Shown: positions 58,401 to 64,000 of the stretch, piece by piece
Position numbering within the stretch: position 1 is the stretch's first letter
Layout of the letters: every line of letters starts with the position of its first letter
Assembly: GCF_041734735.1 (NCBI RefSeq)
Contig: NC_134878.1
Coordinates: 5,623,668-5,687,667 of the forward strand
Reading direction: 5' to 3'
DNA from: Babylonia areolata
Taxonomy: Eukaryota; Mollusca; Gastropoda; Neogastropoda; Buccinidae
DNA length: 64,000 nt
The notes under the pieces: generated by a model
The model's input: the letters and a program-made list of their open reading frames with translations, nothing else
The model's database searches: none
What the model was told of the DNA's origin: nothing
Made by a program: the position numbers and the translations under genes

Positions 58401-61400
58401 GCTGACCAAGTATGATCACTGGTGAAGACTGTCATCTTGCTATGATAAAATTGACCTTACACTTAAAATCGTAGCTACTTTCGTTTTCTCCGCATAGGCG
58501 GATATTAGTTTGCACAGGACAGGAATCGGACTCCCTGCCAGAGTCTGCACTAGTGGGGTCACGGTAAAGTATGTGTAGTGAAATCAACCTTCAGAATGTC
58601 AATTACCATTCTGATTTGGACTTTTGTTCAGAAAATCAGTTACAACCCTTAACTCATTCAACCCTGCACCTGAGCAATTCTAGGGCATCGAAAATCGTTT
58701 GATTAAAACTGTTTCCATGTTCCTAGATGTGCACAAACCATGAGTGATGGGAACTAACTTCTGCAGTATTTCTGGCTGTGTCCACACATATCACTTTGGA
58801 GCTGGAGGAAGTACTGGCCGATTTTGGTATATTTTCCTGCATTTTTCTGCATCAGTATCTCAGGGAAGCCTACCGAGGCTGTAAATTCCATTGTGTTGAA
58901 TATATCAAAAGTACAAAAAAGAAAAGAAAAAAGTAACTGCACTCAACTTTCATGACACGCTCAGCAGTGAGGGAGTTAACAGCTGCTTTTTTTTCATATC
59001 TTTTAAATTTTAATGTCTTTTGCAACTTAGAATTCTCAGTAAAATCATAATAAATAGCAGAAATAATGATTATGATTGAATTCAAATTAGAAATGATGAT
59101 GTATTGAATGAAATAAAATTTACTTTCAAATTGTTCAAGCACTTTAATTCCAGAAATACATGTAAACATACATAATTAATACATACAATTCAAGATGACA
59201 AAACATTAACTAAAACAAAACTGCCAGCAAGATTTTCCAGTTTCAGGTGCTTTTTTTTTTTTAAATTGCACCTCTTGAGAATAAAACATGATTTAACAAG
59301 AGAGGCAAAGCCTTCAAGACTCACTAGTGATAAATTAAGTCCCCTAACATTAATTACAGAGTAATTTCCCTTTTTTACCATCTGCACCAAAAACGTTTGC
59401 AAAATAAATAAAAATTCCATGCTTACAAAAAATGAAGTTCCTGTTTGAACAAAAAATAATAATAATGGCTCCTCTTGTTGTTGTGCCAGAATAAGAGGTC
59501 AAAGTGCCAAGTTTAGATGATACAAAAAATATAAATATAACAGTAAATGCACTTTGCATATAATTAGGCTTCTTTTTTTAATTTTTTTGTGCCCATCCCA
59601 GAGGTGCAATATTGTTTTAAACAAGATGACTGGAAAGAACTGAATTTTTCCTATTTTTATGCCAAATTTGGTGTCAACTGACAAAGTATTTGCAGAGAAA
59701 ATGTCAATGTTAAAGTTTACCACGGACACACAGGCACACGGACACTCACACACACAGACAACCGAACACCGGGTTAAAACATAGACTCATTTTGTTTACA
59801 CAAGTGAGTAAAAAAACAAACTAAACAGACTGGCGACTATCTTCACAAAAATGATATGGAGTGATGGCCTAGAGGTAACGCGTCCACCTAGGAAGCGAGA
59901 GAATCTGAGCGCGCTGGTTCGAATCACGGCTGAGCTGCCGATATTTTCTCCCCTTCCACTAGACCTTCAGTGGTGGTCTGGATGCTAGTCATTCGGATGA
60001 GACGATAAACCGAGGTCCCGTGTGCAGCTTGCACTTAGCGCACATAAAAGAACCCACGGCAACAAAAGGATTGTCCCTGGCAAAATTCTGTAGAAAAAAT
60101 CCACTTCTATAGGAAAAACAAATAAAACTGCATGCAGAAAAAAAGAAAAAGAAAAAAAGGGTGGTGCTGTAGTATAGCGATGCGCTCTCCTTGGGGAGAG
60201 CAGCCCGAATTTCACACAGAGAAATCTGTTGTGATAAAAAGAAATATAAATACAAATAAATAAATAACTACAAAGACAAAACAAAAAACCCCCCAAAAAA
60301 CACACACACAAAAAACATGTAAAAATGCCTTGATAAAAAAACAATTCCCTACATTTAAATGATTATCCACTTGATCTATTAGAAACTTTGAAAAACTTTA
60401 TAAAACAATCTATATTCTGGCCTAACTGTACAAAACAGTAATCTACATCCACAGATCGACATCTGCTGTCAATAATTGGGGAAAGCAAACATGCAACAAC
60501 AACAAAAACCAACAGGAAAGTTGTTCACCTCTTATAAGTGATAACAGCTGAGTGATATATAAATCATAATATGCAAAGACATGGGAGGGTAAGTAAGACA
60601 GCTAGGTTGTTAATAAATGCAAAGGATATGGCAAGCATGATTTGAAGCAGAACTCAAAAACAGATATATAAAAACAAATGCATGCAAGCACACATGGGTG
60701 CAAACAAGTACACTAAAAAAATATTTAACATCCATTGCTGCACAAATGCTTACACTACACACAATCATGACTTATTTTAGCGCACAGAGAAAGGCAACAT
60801 TCACATGTTATAGTAGAAAGCACCAAAAAAACCAACATTGTTTGATCGTTGGATCAATCTGCATATTTTTTATGGATTATACATATCTTAAAAAAAAAAG
60901 AAGAAAAAAAAGAAGTAAAAAAAAAAAGAGAGAAGGGTCGATTGTAACTGTAAAGCGCTAAAAGCAAAATCATTTTATAAAGCGCTATATATTAATAAAC
61001 TTGTTATTATCAAAGCTAAAAGCGGCTTCTAAATCCAGATAGCGTTCAGACCAGCAGACAAGGACAAATCCCCCCATTCACCACTGTTAACCCCTTGACT
61101 TCTGCTGATGAGTACTCTAGTCACTCAAGGGCTGTTTCCGAACTGAGACAAGACTGACGCTGCAGGTCATGATGTCAGTCACCTTTTAAAATTTGTTATA
61201 ATTTTTTATTTGGGCTCCTTCCTCTTGAAATCAGTTAAACTACTCAAAAGTTCACAAGAAGAAGTTCTTTCACTTTCATTCCTGTCACAGTGATTTCATT
61301 CCATTGAGGAACAGCAGTGAAGGGGTTAAGTCACTGTCACTTCCCCTCCTCCACCCTCATCCCACTTCACACCCTGATTTCACAAACATTTAAAAATAAT

Positions 61401-62284
61401 TCTCGGCTGATAAAAAGCAAAGCAAAGCAAAGCAAAACCAAACAAAACCAAAAGCTTTCAAAAGCTCCGTCAGTGGGTCCTGCATGCTGAGTCACTGGTT
61501 TGCTTTCATGTCCACATCAAGAATGGTTCCAAAGTAAAGAATGAATCAGGATATACATCACTGCAAGGATCTTGAGACTAACATACCAGTAGAGAGCTTG
61601 AAAAAGAAACAAACCCAAAACTGCAGGACAATTTTTTCTTTGTTTTGATTTTCTTTTCACACTGTTGTGACCTTTCACTATTGCTCCTGATATTACTAAT
61701 ACTATAAAACACGATAAAAATGCTACAAAAGACAACAACATCAAGGTACCTCATCATCACAAATATGATCCTGATGTTTCTGATTCCGATTTACACACAT
61801 ATACACACACATTCTGCACCATTATCAAGCTTCCTAACACAATCTCATCAAAACAATGAATGAAGACAACATTAAGAAATCAAAAATGATTTTTTTTTTA
61901 ATCAGCCATGCAAACTAGCCCTCGACGACTTTTACTGCCCTGACAACATGCAATGTTACAACGTAACAAAACCACCAATCCAAAGTGATTCACTTACATC
62001 AGAGAGAATGTTAAAGTCTATCCGTGGTCGCCTAGTCACAAGCACACCGTCAAAATCCTGATGACCCGTCCGGCAGCTATACACACTCCACTTCCAAACA
62101 TAGCAGGGACAAGGAAAAACAAACAAACAAACAAATAAGCCATATAGCTAACAGCGGAAAAAAAAAACGAAAAAGCAAAGCAACCACTTACGTCATTCAG
62201 TATGTTATAATACAGTTGTGGGCGCTCCGTGATCATGGTATAGTCGTTGTCATGGTGATTGTCCGTGCAATTATACACACTCGA
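48260..62284 (-). CDS. NAGLU: NAGLU-like gene 2 (C-terminal part), gene span
   Basis: Nine minus-strand exons with matching phases encode the last third of an alpha-N-acetylglucosaminidase, the lysosomal enzyme that removes alpha-linked GlcNAc from heparan sulfate. In order they give SVYNC..., RPQLYYNILND, LWYDPNQLLKAWDNLLLG, YDLVDVTRNSLQIVSLMYYT, DPHFLLGRWISDAVSYASDM, NARNQITIWGPRGE, DYASKQWAGLFKDYYVPRWK and SGDSVAIVKELH. Human NAGLU has the same order (SVYNC, [63 protein letters not shown]). These belong to the helical C-terminal domain; the catalytic glutamates would be encoded right of the window. Odd points are a duplicated exon and a C-terminal tail of about 75 residues absent from the human protein. 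Confidence 0.93.
49525..49595. repeat. (GA)n microsatellite
   Basis: About 65 bp of GA repeats in the last NAGLU intron. It generates the long Ser/Leu ORF on the minus strand (49325-49921), which is not a gene. Confidence 0.95.
49997..50096 (-). CDS. NAGLU: NAGLU-like gene 2, exon
   Basis: 33 codons plus one base. Encodes NMSFDAGKFNQQILQQVELP then FTLALDLPPTEPS, aligning to the family stretch QHQFDKNVFQLEQAF. Borders: cag acceptor at 50097-50099, gtagga donor below 49997. Confidence 0.92.
50217..50448 (+). mobile_element. TTAA-flanked MITE family 1
   Basis: A 232 bp copy with TTAA at 50217-50220 and 50445-50448, in a NAGLU intron. Confidence 0.92.
50520..50910 (-). mobile_element. SINE-like repeat family F
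   Basis: A tRNA-like part on the minus strand at 50640-50712 (GGTTCGATCCC B box, TCGGGATAAGACATCTTG). Right-hand sequence TAAAGGATACGTTGACATTG matches 37380-37800. Confidence 0.7.
50953..51010 (-). CDS. NAGLU: NAGLU-like gene 2, exon
   Basis: One base plus 19 codons: YYVPRWKFFADWMVQAIKN, matching the family motif YYTPRWRLFLEALV. Acceptor cttttcag, donor gtaagt. Confidence 0.94.
51045..51078. repeat. (GA)n microsatellite
   Basis: Short GA run 34 bp upstream of the exon at 50953-51010. Confidence 0.9.
51079..52319. other. NAGLU intron sequence, nothing recognised
   Basis: AT-rich with poly(A) runs; no repeat family or exon recognised. Confidence 0.4.
52320..52730. repeat. TG-rich satellite, 100 bp period
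   Basis: The phrase ATACATGCATGCATAACTGC starts at 52483, 52583 and 52683, exactly 100 bp apart. Units also share GCAAGAGTGCTCATGTGGAC and long TG runs. About four units, the first diverged. Confidence 0.9.
52897..52940 (-). CDS. NAGLU: NAGLU-like gene 2, exon
   Basis: 14 codons plus two bases: IVDYASKQWAGLFK, matching [13 protein letters not shown]. Acceptor tttctgcag, donor gtgagt. The two bases join the next exon to give D. Confidence 0.94.
53036..54022. repeat. 47 bp minisatellite, about 21 copies
   Basis: The unit GTGTTGGGGGTGGGGAGGGG, then GAAAAGGACATCTCAGCTTC and TTTCTTA (47 bp), is repeated with small changes (GTTGG variants, one shorter unit near 53370). The period is not divisible by three and the unit has no plus-strand stop in any frame, which explains the long overlapping ORFs. 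It lies in a NAGLU intron. Confidence 0.97.
54378..54528 (+). mobile_element. SINE central-domain fragment
   Basis: Matches the middle of family A (CTAGTCATTCGGATGA, GGTCCTGTGTGCAGCACGCA and a weak match to the block before the 3' part) with no head. It is followed at once by a complete family A copy. Confidence 0.7.
54529..54935 (+). mobile_element. SINE family A, full length
   Basis: The head is GATGGCCTAGAGGTAACGCG with B box GGTTTGAATCA. The body and (AAATAC)n tail are as in the other copies. Confidence 0.92.
54945..55066 (+). mobile_element. SINE family C, 3' block
   Basis: Diverged copy: TTATGCTGCTGGTCAGCCAC, GACTAGCAGATATGGTTTAG and GAAACTGAAGCTGGAACTGA. It abuts the family A copy and ends close to the NAGLU exon. 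Confidence 0.75.
55091..55274 (-). CDS. NAGLU: NAGLU-like gene 2, exon
   Basis: One base plus 61 codons: KMGEKMVDLLSDMDTLLASD, PHFLLGRWISDAVSYASDMG and NARNQITIWGPRGE. This is the most diagnostic exon, matching [20 protein letters not shown] and [11 protein letters not shown] of the family. Acceptor tttcacag, donor gtcagt. Confidence 0.96.
55560..55664 (-). CDS. NAGLU: NAGLU-like gene 2, exon
   Basis: One base, 34 codons and two bases: YDLVDVTRNSLQIVSLMYYT then ELIGAYNENNTLGV, matching [19 protein letters not shown]. Acceptor gtttgtttcag, donor gtaagt. Confidence 0.95.
55690..56060 (+). mobile_element. SINE family B
   Basis: The head GTGGTTAAAGCGTTGGACTT and CAATCTGAGGGTCCCAGG is followed by the family body, ending near AAAAGCCCACTTGCTTGTAC and a GAAGAAGAAA tail. 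Confidence 0.88.
56061..56919. other. NAGLU intron sequence, low complexity
   Basis: Contains a poly(G) block at 56218-56245 and A-rich stretches; no exon recognised. Confidence 0.5.
56920..57360. repeat. 32 bp minisatellite
   Basis: The unit ACTGAATATTGTGGGGAAGA, then CACAAACATCAA (32 bp), is repeated about 13 times, with a variant (AAACATTGTGGGAAAG plus an extra CACAT) occurring twice at 57058 and 57290. It grades into the 72 bp repeat. Confidence 0.95.
57361..57713. repeat. 72 bp minisatellite containing a copied splice donor
   Basis: The unit runs from GTGGGGAAGAGTCAGAGCAC through AGCAGACTGACTCACAGAGA to CAACACATCAAACCAAACATT, four copies plus the copy at the exon edge. On the minus strand each contains CTGTGAGTCAGTCTGCTGTG, the same sequence as the real donor of the exon at 57714. 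Confidence 0.93.
57714..57799 (-). CDS. NAGLU: NAGLU-like gene 2, exon
   Basis: 28 codons plus two bases: LWYDPNQLLKAWDNLLLGAD then QFSPNSLF, matching IWYNRSDVFEAWRLLL. Acceptor gttgacag, donor gtgagt. The donor and its downstream flank are repeated in the neighbouring minisatellite. Confidence 0.92.
57800..58383. other. NAGLU intron with simple repeats
   Basis: An ATA/ATG-rich tract at 57900-57990 and CA-rich sequence at 58060-58270. The plus-strand ORF ending at 57860 crosses the exon in antisense and is a shadow. Confidence 0.6.
58384..58979. mobile_element. TTAA-flanked MITE family 2, long member (probable)
   Basis: TTAA at 58384-58387 and 58976-58979, with imperfect inverted ends: CCCCTTTACCGCTGCTGACC on the left and, read inward on the minus strand, CTCCCTCACTGCTGAGCGTG. 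Similar ends occur at 61087-61329. No coding sequence recognised. Confidence 0.6.
58980..59339. other. NAGLU intron sequence, nothing recognised
   Basis: Very AT-rich, without exon or repeat family. Confidence 0.4.
59340..59815 (+). repeat. Interspersed repeat R1
   Basis: A close copy of 38520-39010, with the same order of motifs and a short interrupted CA tract at the internal microsatellite site (59723-59757). Confidence 0.9.
59856..60262 (+). mobile_element. SINE family A, full length
   Basis: The head is GATGGCCTAGAGGTAACGCG with B box GGTTCGAATCA, and the tail is (AAATA)n. The third family A copy in plus orientation. Confidence 0.92.
60263..61086. other. NAGLU intron sequence
   Basis: AT-rich with poly(A) runs. 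A short AAAGCGCTATATATTAATAA-type motif at 60980 resembles the non-coding end of the CR1/L2-like LINEs, too short to call. Confidence 0.4.
61087..61329. mobile_element. TTAA-flanked MITE family 2
   Basis: A 243 bp element with TTAA at both ends. The left end CCCCTTGACTTCTGCTGATG and the right end read inward, CCCCTTCACTGCTGTTCCTC, form an imperfect inverted repeat. Confidence 0.75.
61330..61997. other. NAGLU intron sequence, nothing recognised
   Basis: Holds a short (AAAGC)n run at 61416-61435; otherwise no exon or family. Confidence 0.4.
61998..62090 (-). CDS. NAGLU: NAGLU-like gene 2, duplicated exon, copy b
   Basis: 31 codons, phase 0 at both ends: WSVYSCRTGHQDFDG then VLVTRRPRIDFNILSD. 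Donor gtaagt; the acceptor ctatgtttggaag has a weak pyrimidine tract. It aligns to human SVYNC...VRRPSLQM. It lies 101 bp after copy a. Confidence 0.85.
62192..62284 (-). CDS. NAGLU: NAGLU-like gene 2, duplicated exon, copy a
   Basis: 31 codons, phase 0 at both ends: SSVYNCTDNHHDNDY then TMITERPQLYYNILND. Acceptor gatggttttag, donor gtaagt. Fourteen of 31 residues match copy b by eye, including V-Y-x-C, H, RP and NIL-x-D. No earlier NAGLU exon was found before the window ends. Confidence 0.88.
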
Positions 62285-62454
62285 CTAAAACCATCAAAAA
62301 GCCGATGATAAAAAAGATCAAGGGTCAAGAACATTTTTCATTTTTTAAAGTCTTATTAGTTGGAGGTAATTTTTTTTTCAGAAAACAATTTTTATGTCAA
62401 CTTCGTATGTCTGATGAATCTGATCTTAAGTGTTTTTTTTTTTTTTTCTCCAAG

Positions 62455-62550
62455 CTGAGAACCAGTACTGTAGTGACAGGGTTTGTCAACTCCGTGAAGA
62501 ATGCCACAACATGAGGACTCATCTGAACAAAGGCTGCATAGCAGTGGAAG
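62455..62550 (+). CDS. Unknown cysteine-rich protein, penultimate exon
   Basis: After a T-rich acceptor (tttttttctccaag) two bases complete a codon, then 31 codons read ENQYCSDRVCQLREECHNMR and THLNKGCIAVE, with one base over before gtaagg. Four cysteines in 31 residues and clean borders argue for a real exon. I do not recognise the family. It lies on the strand opposite NAGLU-like gene 2, 170 bp upstream of its duplicated exon. Confidence 0.55.
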
Positions 62551-62898
62551 GTAAGGATTTTTGAAAGACAACGAATTAATGAGCATTCTTCCATTTTTCT
62601 TTTGCCTTCATGAACAAATATTTTTTCCCCTTCCAATAAGGACTGTGCTAGTATCCTCTTATGGCTTTAAAAGTCTTTAGATGGTGAGAATTTAAAAAAA
62701 AAATAAAGAAGAAGAAAAGAATCACCTTTCTAATAACTTATGGATAAGGACGACCACCTCATCTTACTGAAATGGAAATATTTCATGACAATGAGCTGAA
62801 GGTCATGGGGGGGATGAGGCTTTTTTCCCCTCCATTATCTTTCTTCTGCCTGGATATTTCATTCTGTCACACTGTTTTTCTGTTTGTTCTTTTAGCAG

Positions 62899-62969
62899 AC
62901 CTCTGTCCCAGAGTCCAGTATTCTGACAGTGTGCCTTGTATGCCAAGAGTGATTTATTCCGAGATCTAA
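62899..62969 (+). CDS. Unknown cysteine-rich protein, last exon
   Basis: The acceptor is ttgttcttttagcag. Two bases complete GAC with the previous exon, then LCPRVQYSDSVPCMPRVIYS and EI stop (62967-62969). Two more cysteines continue the spacing pattern of the preceding exon. Upstream exons and any signal peptide were not found. Confidence 0.5.
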
Positions 62970-63277
62970 ATATAAAAAAAGAACAACAACAGAAAAGCAA
63001 CATTGATAGATGGTCCCTGTACACCACAGTGCCTTGTAATTATATGAATTCTTGTACAAAAACAGAAGTCAAAAGCATAACAGAGTCTACACCAGTGGGT
63101 CATGGAATAGTATGTGAAAGTAAGCTTCTGGCTGACTTGTAACTTTGGGAAAGGCAGTGACATAACCCAGAGCAAAAGTGAGGACGGAAATATCAGGCCT
63201 GCGTGTGCTCATGCACAGACATGCAACACCAGAGTGATCATACGGATTTGTCAGACAGCAAACAACTTGAACAGAGA
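62970..63277. other. 3' flank of the cysteine-rich gene
   Basis: No exon or repeat recognised. An AATATA close to the stop could be a variant poly(A) signal. Confidence 0.3.
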
Positions 63278-63645
63278 CGATGGGCGCAATAGCCGAGTGG
63301 TTAAAACGTTGGACTGTCAATCTGAGGGTCCCGGGTTCGAATCACGGTGACGGCGCCTGGTGGGTAAAGGGTGGAGATGTTTACGATCTCCCAGGTCAAC
63401 ATATGTGCAGACCTGCTAGTGCCTGAACCCCCTTCGTGTGTATATGTAAGCAGAAGATCAAATACGCACGTTAAAGATCCTGTAATCCATGTCAGCGTTC
63501 GGTGGGTTATGGAAACAAGAACATACCCAGCATGCACACCCCTGAAAACGGAGTATGGCTGCCTACATGGCGGGGTAAAAACGGTCATACATGTAAAAGC
63601 CCACTCATGTGGATACGAGTGAACGCAGAAGAAGGAGAAGAAGAA
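63278..63645 (+). mobile_element. SINE family B, full length
   Basis: The best-preserved family B copy. The head is GCAATAGCCGAGTGGTTAAA with B box GGGTTCGAATCA. The body includes AGATCCTGTAATCCATGTCA, and the tail is (GAAGAA)n. Confidence 0.93.
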
Positions 63646-64000
63646 CAGAGACAACTGATTCATTCACCCAGTACAGATGTCTTGAAGACACTAGCAGTGG
63701 AATCCAGACAGAAGCACACACAATAAAAAGGACAGACTTTCTGTTACAGCCGACTGAAGACACCTGAGGGGTTGAACAGCGCTCAAGCATCTACAGTGTG
63801 GGATGAGTTAACTGACACAGGTCAACCTCCGACAGCATCAAACCACCAGTTAAAGACAACATGAAAACACATCTGAAGAAGTGACTGGAAGGACAGAAAC
63901 ACCGCATATCTGAAGAGCGATCTTCAGGATAAACTGTTTTTCTCTGGGCGTAGAACCTTGAAGAATTCAAAAACGTTGCTGTATGTTACTCAGCCAAACT
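63646..64000. other. Window end, nothing recognised
   Basis: No exon of NAGLU-like gene 2 or of the cysteine-rich gene could be recognised here. Confidence 0.35.

Noticed and set aside
63278-63360. Apparent tRNA genes (here and at 4262, 30229, 54529, 55690, 59856)
   Set aside because: Each tRNA-like segment has A and B boxes but is followed by the same SINE body, and no clean acceptor stem could be paired; they are SINE heads.

Overview
The window looks like nuclear DNA of a marine gastropod-type mollusc. There are no bacterial operons. Coding sequence occurs as short exons with GT-AG borders separated by long AT-rich introns, and most of the rest is microsatellites, tRNA-headed SINEs, CR1-like LINE remains and TTAA-flanked MITEs. 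The assignment rests on the repeat style and on the divergent nicotinic-type channel; the species cannot be named. No retrovirus, LTR element, Polinton, CRISPR array or functional RNA gene was recognised.

Left edge (1-4 kb). Two minus-strand exons (166-323 and 2620-2707) encode a signal peptide and the N-terminal domain of an alpha-N-acetylglucosaminidase (NAGLU)-like lysosomal enzyme whose remainder lies off the left end. About 420 bp away, head to head, a small plus-strand gene starts with a THAP-like C/C/C/H block (3129-3269).

4-20 kb. Mostly repeats. The one clear gene is a single-exon profilin-like CDS (10663-11067, plus). SINEs, MITEs and pieces of several LINEs fill the rest.

20-45 kb. 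Three plus-strand exons (20327-20809, 21354-22024, 29052-29231) with compatible phases encode a divergent nicotinic-type Cys-loop channel through M3. Its second intron holds two MITEs, two decayed LINEs, a nearly full-length LINE (24620-28030) and a SINE. A possible M4 exon with stop and poly(A) signal lies at 44392-44522. Between are a block duplicated in noisy, shrunken form (about 30.3-32.6 kb against 32.6-34.4 kb) and a 2.3 kb DNA transposon with about 290 bp inverted repeats (41.4-43.7 kb).

46-64 kb. Nine minus-strand exons (48260-62284) encode the C-terminal part of a second NAGLU-like gene, in the same orientation as the left-edge one, so the locus is a tandem pair. It carries a tandemly duplicated, frame-compatible 93 bp exon, an unusual hydrophilic C-terminal tail, and introns with 32, 47, 72 and 100 bp satellites. 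One satellite has copied the splice donor of the adjacent exon. Two plus-strand exons (62455-62550, 62899-62969) of an unknown cysteine-rich protein lie on the opposite strand immediately upstream, probably nested in a NAGLU intron.

Functionally the genes are independent: two lysosomal hydrolases for heparan-sulfate-type substrates, an actin-binding profilin, a membrane ion channel, a probable DNA-binding fragment and a cysteine-rich protein of unknown role.
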